This document shows positions 43,768 to 52,243 of a DNA stretch of 64,000 nucleotides, in pieces. How positions within the stretch are numbered: position 1 is the first letter of the stretch; every line of letters begins with the position of its first letter. Source of the DNA: Pseudomonas sp. TH43 (GTDB lineage: Bacteria; Pseudomonadota; Gammaproteobacteria; Pseudomonadales; Pseudomonadaceae); the NCBI RefSeq assembly GCF_016650635.1, contig NZ_JAEKFI010000003.1, forward strand, positions 310,001 to 374,000, read 5' to 3'. Position numbers and translations under genes: made by a program. Under the pieces are notes generated by a model that saw only the letters and a list, made by a program, of their open reading frames with translations, did no database searches and was not told the origin of the DNA.

Positions 43768-45576
43768 TTGCGCCTCTTATTCCGTGTTTTGACCCTGATC
43801 GTGGTGCTGCTGGGACTGGTTCTGGCAGTGGTGCTGTATTACATCGCCAACCCGAAACTGCCCCTCTTTACCCCCGTAGAACAGGTGCATTACCTGCAGC
43901 AATGGTCGGAGGAAGACCGGCAGACCTACTATTTCACGCCCCAAGGCACGCAGGTCAAAGGCCTGCGTTATGAATGGTTCCAGGCGCTGGAGCTACCCTT
44001 CTCCGAACAGCGTTTCGCCGCCCCCGACTACCTCGCCCGCTTCGGTTTTCTGATCGATCCGCAACAACAAGCCACGCCGAACAACCCCGGCAATCTGCCG
44101 GCGGGCTTCGCGCGCCACCAGAATCCCGGCAGTCCGGAGCAATATCTGGACATAACTTGCGCCGCTTGCCACACCGGCGAACTGCACTTCAAAGGCCAGG
44201 CCGTACGGATTGACGGCGGTACCGCACAGCACGTCCTGCCTTCCAGCGTTCCGACGTTACGCGGTGGCAGTTTCGGACAAGCATTGGTCGCCAGCCTGAC
44301 CTCGACTTACGTCAACCCTTGGAAATTCGAACGCTTCGCCCGCAATGTGCTGGGTGACGAATACGAAGTGCGCCACGAACAACTGCGCAAGGACTTCAAA
44401 ACCTCCCTGGACACCTTCCTCAAAGTTGCCTGGAACGACACCCACCGTGGTCTCTACCCCACCGAAGAAGGCCCGGGCCGCGCCGACGCCTTCGGGCGGA
44501 TTGCCAACGCGACGTTCGGCGATGCCATCTCTGCGAGCAATTATCGCGTGGCCAACGCGCCAGTGGATTACCCGCAACTGTGGGACATGTGGACATTCGA
44601 TTGGGTGCAGTGGAACGGTTCGGCGCAGCAACCCATGGCGCGCAATATCGGCGAAGCGCTGGGTGTAGGCGCGACGTTGAACTTCTTCGACGACAACGGC
44701 CAGCCGCAGCAAGGCGATGCGCGTTACGCCTCCAGCGTGCGCGTGCGCGATCTGCACAAGATCGAGGAGACCCTGCAGAAACTGCAGCCGCCGGCCTGGC
44801 CGGAAGAGCTGTTGGGTGCCGTCGATAAACCGCTGGCGGCCAAGGGACGTGCTTTGTTCACCGAGAACTGCGCCGGCTGTCACGTTCCGCGCGTCACACA
44901 AGAGGGTGAACGCTGGGTGCAGCGTTTGCACATGCTACCGGTGCAGGTCATCGGCACCGATCCCAACGCAGCCAACAACATTGCCAACCACCGTTTCGAC
45001 CTCACTGCGCTGCAATGGGACTTGAAAGAACTGGAAAAAATGGATGTAAAACTGCATCCGACGCCCAAGGAACCGCTGGATCTGAGCCAGCTGTCAGTCG
45101 CCAAAGGCCTGGCTTACGTCACCGCATTTGTCGAAAACCGTGCCTATCGCGAGGCCAAAGTGACGCCCGAGGAAAAGCCAAAGCTCGACGGTTTCGGCCT
45201 GCCCATCGGTGTTCGCGAGGAAGTCGCCTACAAGGCCCGACCGCTGGCCGGCGTGTGGGCCACGGCACCTTTTCTGCACAACGGCTCAGTGCCGAGCCTT
45301 TATCAGTTGCTGTCACCGCAGGATGAGCGCGCCAGCACCTTCTATAAAGGCACCTTCGAATATGACCCTCGGCATCTGGGCTATCGCACCGAGGCGTTTA
45401 CCAATGGCTTTTTGTTCGACACGCGGATCACCGGCAACCATAACAGCGGCCACGAATTTCGCGCAGGCGAACGCGGCAATGGCGTCATCGGCCGACTGCT
45501 GCAGCCAGAGGAACGCTGGGCCTTGCTCGAATACCTGAAAGTTCTGGGCGGCCCACTGGAGGCGCAATTGCCATGA
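43768..45576 (+). CDS. Diheme cytochrome c, membrane-anchored
   Basis: 602 residues if started at TTG 43768, which sits behind AAGGATG and begins directly at an anchor helix LLFRVLTLIVVLLGLVLAVVLYY. Two heme c sites: CAACH near residue 130 and CAGCH near 367. Some likeness to the diheme peroxidase/thiol-oxidase-like group. Coupled to the catalase-like gene (ATGA overlap), so the pair may work in peroxide handling at the periplasmic face. No known name. Confidence 0.8.
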   Translation: MRLLFRVLTLIVVLLGLVLAVVLYYIANPKLPLFTPVEQVHYLQQWSEEDRQTYYFTPQGTQVKGLRYEWFQALELPFSEQRFAAPDYLARFGFLIDPQQQATPNNPGNLPAGFARHQNPGSPEQYLDITCAACHTGELHFKGQAVRIDGGTAQHVLPSSVPTLRGGSFGQALVASLTSTYVNPWKFERFARNVLGDEYEVRHEQLRKDFKTSLDTFLKVAWNDTHRGLYPTEEGPGRADAFGRIANATFGDAISASNYRVANAPVDYPQLWDMWTFDWVQWNGSAQQPMARNIGEALGVGATLNFFDDNGQPQQGDARYASSVRVRDLHKIEETLQKLQPPAWPEELLGAVDKPLAAKGRALFTENCAGCHVPRVTQEGERWVQRLHMLPVQVIGTDPNAANNIANHRFDLTALQWDLKELEKMDVKLHPTPKEPLDLSQLSVAKGLAYVTAFVENRAYREAKVTPEEKPKLDGFGLPIGVREEVAYKARPLAGVWATAPFLHNGSVPSLYQLLSPQDERASTFYKGTFEYDPRHLGYRTEAFTNGFLFDTRITGNHNSGHEFRAGERGNGVIGRLLQPEERWALLEYLKVLGGPLEAQLP

Positions 45577-46742
45577 TCCTGCCGACATTCAAAAAGGAAC
45601 TGCCGTTGCTGGCGCGAATCTGGTTGTGGCTGGGGCGTTTTCTGGGCAAAACGTTGCTGATCCTGATCGCCATTGGCCTGCTCGGCTGGGCTGTCGCCGC
45701 GGCCTGGTTTGCCTGGCAGCATCGCGGCCCGGTTTCGGCGCTGGAACAGATTCCGCCCGGTGAGGCTGCGATGACTCAGGATGTGATCCAGACGGCCGTG
45801 CGCATCGTTGATCAACACCGTGAAGGCACACGCTACCTGCGCGACGCGCATGCCAAGGCGCATGGTTGTGTAAAGGCTGAGGTTCAAGTGCTGCCGGCAC
45901 TGGCGCAGTCGCTGCGCCAAGGCGTTTTCAGTGAACCGGGAAAAACCTGGCACGCGATGATCCGCCTTTCCAATGGCAATGCTTACCCGCAGTTCGACAG
46001 TATTCGCGATGCTCGGGGCATGGCAATCAAACTGCTCGATGTGCCGGGCAAAGCGTTATTAAGTGACCGCCAGCAGCAGCGCGAACAGGATTTCGTGATG
46101 TTCAGCCACCCGAACTTCTTTGTCAGCGATGTCGCCGAGTATCGTCAGAATGTGGCAGCGCAGGCTGACGGCAAAAAAGTCATGGCGTTTTTTCCGGCTT
46201 GGGATCCACGCACCTGGCAAGTGCGCCATTTGTTCATCGCGCTGGCAACGTTGGCGCCGCCGCCGGACAGTCCGACGGGGACTGCCTATTTTTCGGTATC
46301 GCCCTACAAGTTCGGGGAAGCCAATGCCAAGTTTCGGGTGATGCCGGACCCGGACAACTGCCCGGCTTACACACTGCCCAAACAGAACCACGACTTGCCG
46401 AACTTTCTTCGTAGCGCGCTGAGCCAGCAGCTATCTACGGATCGCGTGCCTGCCTGTTTCGTCTTGCAGATCCAGCGTCAGGACGCAAACAAGTACATGC
46501 CGATCGAAGACACCAGCATTGAGTGGCGCGAGGAGGACGCACCCTTCGAAACCGTGGCGCGGATCACTTTGCCGCCACAGGACTTCGATACACCGGCGCT
46601 GAATCTGGCCTGCGATAACCTGTCGTTCAATCCGTGGTTTGGCGTTGAAGCGCATCGGCCGATTGGCGGGATCAACCGCTTGCGCAAAGCGGTGTATGAG
46701 GCAGTGAGTGACTATCGGCATAGCCAGAATGCCGCCCAGTAA
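45573..46742 (+). CDS. Catalase-related heme protein (SrpA-like)
   Basis: 389 residues with an N-terminal anchor helix (about 15-40; TLLILIAIGLLGWAVAAAWFAW). Catalase-fold landmarks are RDAHAKAHGCVKAEVQV, matching the distal His region RVVHAKGxG of catalases, and IRLSNGNAYPQFDSIRDARGMAIKLLDVPG. Lacks the rest of a full-length catalase. It overlaps the cytochrome gene. Likely a periplasm-facing small catalase/peroxidase acting with the diheme protein; inference from context. Confidence 0.82.
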   Translation: MILPTFKKELPLLARIWLWLGRFLGKTLLILIAIGLLGWAVAAAWFAWQHRGPVSALEQIPPGEAAMTQDVIQTAVRIVDQHREGTRYLRDAHAKAHGCVKAEVQVLPALAQSLRQGVFSEPGKTWHAMIRLSNGNAYPQFDSIRDARGMAIKLLDVPGKALLSDRQQQREQDFVMFSHPNFFVSDVAEYRQNVAAQADGKKVMAFFPAWDPRTWQVRHLFIALATLAPPPDSPTGTAYFSVSPYKFGEANAKFRVMPDPDNCPAYTLPKQNHDLPNFLRSALSQQLSTDRVPACFVLQIQRQDANKYMPIEDTSIEWREEDAPFETVARITLPPQDFDTPALNLACDNLSFNPWFGVEAHRPIGGINRLRKAVYEAVSDYRHSQNAAQ

Positions 46743-46768
46743 AAAGACAGACACATGACCCGTGGCGA

Positions 46769-46852
46769 GGGGATTTATTCCCGTTGGGTTGCGCAGCAGC
46801 CCCAGCTTTAAAAACGTGGGCCTGCTGCGCAACCCAGCGGCGATAAATCCCA
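46769..46852. repeat. Long inverted repeat after the catalase-like gene
   Basis: GGGATTTATTCCCGTTGGGTTGCGCAGCAG pairs with CTGCTGCGCAACCCAGCGGCGATAAATCCC across about 20 bases. A separate palindrome class from the REPs. Confidence 0.8.
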
Positions 46853-46894
46853 CCACCACAGAGCCCGCGTCGACATTCATAAATCCCGGACAGC

Positions 46895-46919
46895 AAAAAG
46901 CCCGCACTAGGCGGGCTTT
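46895..46919 (-). terminator. Terminator of the tRNA operon
   Basis: On the minus strand AAAGCCCGCCTAGTGCGGGCTTTTT forms a stem-loop with a T-run, 39 bases past the last tRNA-Asp. Confidence 0.88.
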
Positions 46920-46957
46920 CTGTGGAATCTGGCGTTCAGTGTTCCAGATTCCGAATA

Positions 46958-47034
46958 TGGCGCAGCGGACGGGACTCGAACCCGCGACCCCCGGCGTGAC
47001 AGGCCGGTATTCTAACCGACTGAACTACCGCTGC
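46958..47034 (-). tRNA. tRNA-Asp (GTC), copy 2 in transcription order
   Basis: 77 bases with encoded CCA. Acceptor GCAGCGG pairs with CCGCTGC; anticodon GTC lies in the loop CTGTCAC; T-arm GGGTTCGAGTCCC. Identical to the copy at 47328. Confidence 0.95.
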
Positions 47035-47053
47035 GCGAAACGCTTGAAACGAA

Positions 47054-47129
47054 TGGTGGGTGATGACGGGATCGAACCGCCGACATTCTGCTTGTAAGGC
47101 AGACGCTCTCCCAGCTGAGCTAATCACCC
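47054..47129 (-). tRNA. tRNA-Val (TAC), copy 2 in transcription order
   Basis: 76 bases with encoded CCA. Acceptor GGGTGAT pairs with ATCACCC; anticodon TAC in the loop CTTACAA; T-arm GGTTCGATCCC. Identical to the copy at 47424. Confidence 0.95.
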
Positions 47130-47261
47130 TTCGCTTCGTTACGAGACGCATTATGCCACAAGTTTTCGTAAAGTGTTGATTTAATTGAAGTTTTTTTCAA
47201 ATAAATCCGAAAACCGGTAAAACGACACATCCCGCGGGTACAACGTACAAACTTGAGACAG

Positions 47262-47287
47262 AAAAAAACCCGCATCAGCGGGTCTTT
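47262..47287 (-). terminator. Terminator between the two tRNA pairs
   Basis: On the minus strand GACCCGCTGATGCGGGTTTTTTT. It ends or attenuates transcription after the first Val-Asp pair. Confidence 0.8.
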
Positions 47288-47327
47288 CCGTGGTGACCTG
47301 GCGTTCAGCGTTCCAGGTTACCGAATA

Positions 47328-47404
47328 TGGCGCAGCGGACGGGACTCGAACCCGCGACCCCCGGCGTGACAGGCCGGTATTCTAACCGACTGAACTACCG
47401 CTGC
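47328..47404 (-). tRNA. tRNA-Asp (GTC), copy 1 in transcription order
   Basis: Same sequence as the copy at 46958: 77 bases, anticodon GTC, CCA encoded. The short spacer to tRNA-Val on the upstream side suggests a shared transcript. Confidence 0.95.
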
Positions 47405-47423
47405 GCTAAACACATGAAACGAA

Positions 47424-47499
47424 TGGTGGGTGATGACGGGATCGAACCGCCGACATTCTGCTTGTAAGGCAGACGCTCTCCCAGCTGAGCTAATCACCC
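47424..47499 (-). tRNA. tRNA-Val (TAC), copy 1 in transcription order
   Basis: Same sequence as the copy at 47054: 76 bases, anticodon TAC. First in the operon; its promoter should lie in 47500-47650, where an AT-rich stretch occurs. Confidence 0.95.
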
Positions 47500-47658
47500 T
47501 TCGCTTCGGTGTGGCGCGCATTCTACGGAGCGACCCCACCTCTGGCAAGCACTTTTTTAAATAATTTTCTCAGGCCTTCCAAAGGCTTAGAGAAGGGTTG
47601 GCCTATTAGACGGCGAAGACAATAATGCCCCCCTTTGTATAAAGGAGAGACTCACCCC

Positions 47659-48579
47659 ATGTGGTTCAAAAACCTGCTCATCTATCGCCTGACCCAAGAC
47701 CTGCCTGTCGATGCCGAGGCGCTGGAAACTGCACTGGCCACCAAACTGGCGCGTCCATGTGCAAGCCAGGAGTTGACCACCTACGGTTTCGTCGCGCCGT
47801 TCGGCAAAGGCGAAGATGCTCCACTGGTGCACGTCAGCGGTGACTTCCTGCTGATTTCCGCACGAAAAGAAGAACGTATTCTGCCGGGCAGCGTCGTGCG
47901 CGACGCGGTCAAGGAAAAGGTCGAAGAGATCGAAGCCGAGCAAATGCGCAAGGTCTATAAGAAGGAACGCGACCAGATCAAGGATGAAATCATCCAGGCG
48001 TTCCTGCCGCGCGCCTTTATCCGTCGCTCGTCGACCTTCGCCGCCATCGCGCCGAAACAAGGCCTGATCCTGGTCAACTCGGCCAGCCCGAAACGCGCTG
48101 AAGACTTGCTGTCGACCCTGCGTGAAGTAATCGGCACCCTGCCCGTCCGCCCACTGACGGTTAAAATGTCGCCAACCGCGACCATGACCGAATGGGTTAC
48201 CACGCAAAAAGCCGCCGACGACTTCTATGTACTGGACGAGTGCGAGCTGCGCGACACCCACGAAGACGGCGGTATCGTCCGTTGCAAGCGTCAGGATCTG
48301 ACCAGCGAAGAAATCCAGTTGCACCTGAGCACCGGTAAAGTGGTCACTCAACTGTCGCTGGCCTGGCAGGACAAACTGTCGTTCATGCTCGACGACAAGA
48401 TGACCGTCAAACGTCTGAAGTTCGAAGATCTGTTGCAGGATCAGGCGGAACAGGACGGTGGCGACGAGGCACTGGGTCAACTGGATGCCAGCTTCACCCT
48501 GATGATGCTGACGTTTGGCGATTTCCTGCCGGCGCTGGTTGAAGCGTTGGGTGGGGAAGAGACTCCGCAGGGGATCTGA
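47659..48579 (+). CDS. rdgC: Recombination-associated protein RdgC
   Basis: 306 residues, the family length, with start [18 protein letters not shown]-binding ring protein that limits RecA access to DNA. Landmarks: [41 protein letters not shown] and a C-terminal [15 protein letters not shown]. Single gene; start ATG 47659 follows AAGGAGAG at 47641. Confidence 0.94.
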   Translation: MWFKNLLIYRLTQDLPVDAEALETALATKLARPCASQELTTYGFVAPFGKGEDAPLVHVSGDFLLISARKEERILPGSVVRDAVKEKVEEIEAEQMRKVYKKERDQIKDEIIQAFLPRAFIRRSSTFAAIAPKQGLILVNSASPKRAEDLLSTLREVIGTLPVRPLTVKMSPTATMTEWVTTQKAADDFYVLDECELRDTHEDGGIVRCKRQDLTSEEIQLHLSTGKVVTQLSLAWQDKLSFMLDDKMTVKRLKFEDLLQDQAEQDGGDEALGQLDASFTLMMLTFGDFLPALVEALGGEETPQGI

Positions 48580-48615
48580 ACATAACGGGTTTCAACTGAA
48601 GAAACCGGGGTCTAC

Positions 48616-48705
48616 TGTGGGAGCTGGCTTGCCAGCGATAGCGGTGTTACAGATAGCTCATACGGCGTCTGACATACCGCCATCGCTGGCAAGCCAGCTC
48701 CCACA
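48616..48705. repeat. REP palindrome (GAGCTGGCTTGCCAGCGATAG type)
   Basis: TGTGGGAGCTGGCTTGCCAG and its inverted copy, 30-base arms with near-perfect match. A fourth REP class that dominates the right half of the window (also at 50156 and 55688). Confidence 0.85.
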
Positions 48706-48743
48706 ATGTTTTGTGGTGTTCATTCAATAATAAGGAACAAGCC

Positions 48744-49709
48744 ATGCGCGCACTGGCTGCACTCAGCCGCTTTGTCGGCAATACCTTCGCTTACTGGGTT
48801 CTGATCTTTGCCGTCGTGGCGTTCCTGCAACCGGCGTGGTTCCTCGGCCTCAAAGGCGCGATCGTGCCGCTGCTCGGGCTGGTGATGTTCGGCATGGGCC
48901 TGACCCTCAAACTCGATGACTTCGCCGCTGTCGCCCGCCATCCGTGGCGTGTGGCGCTGGGCGTGGTCGCGCACTTCGTGATCATGCCCGGTGTGGCGTG
49001 GTTGCTCTGCCAGGTGTTCCACCTGCCGCCGGAAATCGCCGTCGGGGTGATTCTGGTCGGTTGCTGCCCAAGCGGCACGTCGTCGAATGTGATGACCTGG
49101 CTGGCACGCGGCGACCTGGCGCTGTCGGTGGCCATCGCCGCCGTCACCACCCTCCTCGCTCCGCTGCTGACCCCGGCGCTGATCTGGCTGCTGGCCTCGG
49201 CGTGGTTGCCGGTGTCGTTCATGGAGCTGTTCTGGTCGATTCTGCAAGTGGTGCTGCTGCCGATCGTCCTCGGTGTGGTCGCGCAACGTTTGCTCGGTGA
49301 CAAGGTTCGCCACGCCGTGGATGTGTTGCCGCTGGTGTCGGTGGTCAGCATTGTGATCATCGTGACCGCCGTAGTGGCGGCCAGTCAGGCGAAAATCGCC
49401 GAGTCCGGCCTGCTGATCATGGCCGTGGTGATGCTGCACAACAGCTTCGGTTATCTGCTGGGGTATTTCACCGGGCGACTGTTCAAGCTGCCGTTGGCCC
49501 AGCGCAAGTCGCTGGCACTGGAAGTGGGAATGCAAAACTCCGGGCTGGGCGCTGCGTTGGCCAGTGCCCACTTCTCGCCACTGGCGGCGGTGCCGAGCGC
49601 GTTGTTCAGTGTCTGGCACAACATTTCCGGCGCACTGCTTTCGACGTACTTCCGCCGCATGAGTGAAAAGGAAGATCGTGAAGCGCTGGCGCAACGGGCG
49701 GCCGACTGA
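48744..49709 (+). CDS. Bile acid:sodium symporter (BASS) family transporter
   Basis: 321 residues, about nine to ten helices. BASS landmarks: VMFGMGLTLKLDDFAAVARHPW (about 45-66), VGVILVGCCPSGTSSNVMTWLARGDLALS (about 108-136), GMQNSGLGAALASAHFSP near 270. Similar to PanS-type ketopantoate transporters. ATG 48744 follows AAGGAAC. Substrate not determinable. Confidence 0.88.
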   Translation: MRALAALSRFVGNTFAYWVLIFAVVAFLQPAWFLGLKGAIVPLLGLVMFGMGLTLKLDDFAAVARHPWRVALGVVAHFVIMPGVAWLLCQVFHLPPEIAVGVILVGCCPSGTSSNVMTWLARGDLALSVAIAAVTTLLAPLLTPALIWLLASAWLPVSFMELFWSILQVVLLPIVLGVVAQRLLGDKVRHAVDVLPLVSVVSIVIIVTAVVAASQAKIAESGLLIMAVVMLHNSFGYLLGYFTGRLFKLPLAQRKSLALEVGMQNSGLGAALASAHFSPLAAVPSALFSVWHNISGALLSTYFRRMSEKEDREALAQRAAD

Positions 49710-49756
49710 CCTGAAAACTTGATCCCTGGATTAATGCTCGTCACTATGTTGCGCAA

Positions 49757-49809
49757 CGCGGGGACGACCCTGCGGCTCGATCGAGTTTTTTAATCTGGGG
49801 ACGACCCCG
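49757..49809 (+). promoter_or_regulatory. Guanidine-II (mini-ykkC) riboswitch
   Basis: Two short hairpins with the same ACGA tetraloop: GCGGGG-ACGA-CCCTGC (49758-49773) and GGGG-ACGA-CCCC (49797-49808). This twin ACGR hairpin plan is the mini-ykkC signature. The second lies 10 bp before the GGAGG ribosome site of the exporter. Guanidine would be expected to free that site and raise translation. Confidence 0.9.
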
Positions 49810-49829
49810 TCAATCGATGGAGGTCTCTC

Positions 49830-50144
49830 ATGTCCTGGATCATTCTGTTTTTCGCCGGCCTGTTCGAAGTTGGCTGGGCCGTCGGCCTGAAATACACCGA
49901 CGGCTTCAGCCGCCCGCTCCCCACCGTACTGACTATCGCAGCCATGGCCGTCAGCCTTGGCCTGCTCGGCCTTGCGGTGAAGGAATTGCCGCTGGGCACG
50001 GCTTATGCGATCTGGACGGGCGTAGGCGCCGTGGGCACGGTGATTGCCGGGATCATTCTGTTTGGTGAGTCGATGGCGTTGATTCGGCTGGCCAGCGTGG
50101 CGTTGATCATCACGGGTTTAATCGGCCTCAAGGTCAGCGCTTAG
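49830..50144 (+). CDS. sugE: Guanidinium exporter, SMR family (SugE/Gdx)
   Basis: 104 residues with four helices. The conserved membrane Glu is in [17 protein letters not shown] (about 9-25). It ends [13 protein letters not shown]. Dual or two-fold antiparallel SMR topology is usual. Gdx members export guanidinium, and the riboswitch upstream supports this over the general multidrug activity of EmrE. ATG 49830 follows GGAGG. Confidence 0.93.
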   Translation: MSWIILFFAGLFEVGWAVGLKYTDGFSRPLPTVLTIAAMAVSLGLLGLAVKELPLGTAYAIWTGVGAVGTVIAGIILFGESMALIRLASVALIITGLIGLKVSA

Positions 50145-50155
50145 GCCTCTGACCC

Positions 50156-50250
50156 CATCGCTGGCAAGCCAGCTCCCACAGAGATCTCCAGTGAACACAC
50201 GATCCTGTGCACACCCGAGAAACCTGTGGGAGCCGGGCTTGCCCGCGATG
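50156..50250. repeat. REP pair between sugE and the acyltransferase fusion
   Basis: CATCGCTGGCAAGCCAGCTC on the left and an inverted REP of the GGGCTTGCCCGCGATG class on the right: the two arms are of different classes, a mixed palindrome. Confidence 0.7.
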
Positions 50251-50269
50251 AGGCCAGATCAGACAACAA

Positions 50270-52144
50270 CTATCTGACGGCCCCACGCAATTCGCCCACC
50301 AAACCCTGCAACTTCGCCGGCTCCGCCCCTTCAACAGCAACAGGCGAACCCGCCACCAACGTCACCCGCGACCACAAGCGACGGAACACACCCTTGTTCG
50401 GATCGCGACTGAAGAAACTCCCCCACAACCCCTGCAATGCCAGCGGAATCACCGGCACCGGCGTCTCTTCGAGAATGCGCGTCAGCCCACCCTTGAACTC
50501 GTTCATCTCACCATCAGCCGTCAATTTGCCTTCCGGGAAGATGCACACCAGCTCACCGTCCTTCAGATACTGGGCGATGCGGGTGAAGGCTTTTTCGTAG
50601 ATCTGAATGTCTTCCTGGCGCCCAGCGATAGGAATTGTCCCCGCCGTGCGAAAGATAAAGTTCAGCACCGGCAGGTTGTAGATCTTGTAGTACATGACAA
50701 AGCGAATCGGCCGACGCACCGCGCCGCCAATCAGCAAGGCGTCGACGAACGATACGTGGTTGCACACCAGCAACGCTGCCCCTTCATCCGGGATTGCTTC
50801 GAGGTTGCGATGCTCGACACGGTACATGGAATGGCTGAGCAACCAGATCATGAAACGCATGCTGAACTCGGGAACAATCCTGAAGATGTAGGCGTTGACA
50901 CCGATGTTCAGCAACGAGACCACAAGGAACAGCTGCGGGATCGACAGTTTCGCCACGCTCAACAACACGATCGAGACAATGGCCGACACCACCATAAACA
51001 GTGCGTTGAGAATGTTGTTGGCCGCGATCACCCGCGCCCGCTCACTCTCGACGGTACGCGACTGGATCAGGGCGTACAGCGGCACGATGTAGAAACCGCC
51101 GAAAACGCCGAGACCGAGAATGTCGATCAATACCGCCCAGGTGTGGACGAAACCCAGTACCTCAATCCAGCTGTGGCCGGTGACGCTGTCGGGGATTCCA
51201 CCGGAATGCCACCACAGCAGCAGCCCGAACACGGTCAGACCGAACGAGCCGAACGGCACCAGACCGATCTCGACTTTGCGCCCGGAGAGCTTCTCGCAAA
51301 GCATCGACCCCAAAGCAATACCGACCGAAAACACGGTCAGGATCAGCGTGACCACGGTTTCGTCGCCGTGCATCCACTCCTTGGCGTAAGCCGGGATCTG
51401 CGTCAGGTAAATCGCCCCGACAAACCAGAACCACGAGTTGCCGACAATCGAGCGTGACACCGCCGGGGTCTGGCCCAGACCGAGTTTCAGGGTCGCCCAG
51501 GATTGGCTGAAGATGTTCCAGTTCAGGCGCATTTGCGGCGTTGCCGCCGCCGCTCGCGGAATGCTGCGACTGGCCAGATAACCGAGCACCGCAATCCCGA
51601 CGATGGCGCCGGAGACCAGCGGTGCGTAGTGCGTGGACGACATGATGACGCCCGCGCCGATGGTGCCGGCGAGAATCGCCAGAAACGTGCCCATCTCCAC
51701 CAGACCGTTGCCGCCGACCAATTCGTCCTCGCGCAATGCCTGCGGCAGAATCGAATACTTCACCGGCCCGAACAACGCCGAGTGCGTGCCCATGGCGAAC
51801 AGCGCCACCAGCATCAGCGACAGATGGTCAAACAGAAAACCGACCGATCCTATCGCCATGATGGCGATTTCGGCGAGTTTGATTACACGGATCAACGCGT
51901 CCTTGGCGAACTTCTCACCGAATTGACCGGCCAGCGCCGAGAACAGGAAGAACGGCAGGATAAACAGCAGCGCACACAGGTTGACCCAGATCGAGCGGTC
52001 TCCCTCGATGGCCAACCGATAAAGAATCGCGAGGATCAGCGACTGTTTAAACACGTTGTCGTTAAACGCACCGAGCGACTGCGTGATGAAGAACGGCAGG
52101 AAACGCCGGGTACGCAGCAGGTTGAACTGTGAGGGGTGACTCAT
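50270..52144 (-). CDS. Lysophospholipid transporter-acyltransferase fusion (MFS + PlsC)
   Basis: 624 residues. An LplT-like MFS part (about 1-420, starting MSHPSQFNLLRTRRFLPFFITQSLGAFNDNVFKQSL) is fused to a PlsC acyltransferase: NHVSFVDALLIGG (HX4D) at about 455 and VCIFPEGKLT near 530. It would flip lysophospholipids inward and re-acylate them, which E. coli does with LplT and Aas. The start at 52144 matches MSHPSQ; upstream in-frame codons reach further but look non-coding. Confidence 0.88.
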   Translation of the reverse strand: MSHPSQFNLLRTRRFLPFFITQSLGAFNDNVFKQSLILAILYRLAIEGDRSIWVNLCALLFILPFFLFSALAGQFGEKFAKDALIRVIKLAEIAIMAIGSVGFLFDHLSLMLVALFAMGTHSALFGPVKYSILPQALREDELVGGNGLVEMGTFLAILAGTIGAGVIMSSTHYAPLVSGAIVGIAVLGYLASRSIPRAAAATPQMRLNWNIFSQSWATLKLGLGQTPAVSRSIVGNSWFWFVGAIYLTQIPAYAKEWMHGDETVVTLILTVFSVGIALGSMLCEKLSGRKVEIGLVPFGSFGLTVFGLLLWWHSGGIPDSVTGHSWIEVLGFVHTWAVLIDILGLGVFGGFYIVPLYALIQSRTVESERARVIAANNILNALFMVVSAIVSIVLLSVAKLSIPQLFLVVSLLNIGVNAYIFRIVPEFSMRFMIWLLSHSMYRVEHRNLEAIPDEGAALLVCNHVSFVDALLIGGAVRRPIRFVMYYKIYNLPVLNFIFRTAGTIPIAGRQEDIQIYEKAFTRIAQYLKDGELVCIFPEGKLTADGEMNEFKGGLTRILEETPVPVIPLALQGLWGSFFSRDPNKGVFRRLWSRVTLVAGSPVAVEGAEPAKLQGLVGELRGAVR

Positions 52145-52243
52145 CTTCCGTGTTTCCCTGATTTTTCTTAGAGAGGGGCCTGGATACTTCTTATTGGAAT
52201 CTCGAACCGCGTTCCAGGCCACACCTTACCTAAACTTTTCAGG

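Noticed and set aside
46936..47548. Frames of 71-76 codons over the tRNA genes
   Set aside because: They are translations of tRNA genes; the repeated SSAGRASALQAECRRFDP stretch is a known annotation artefact.
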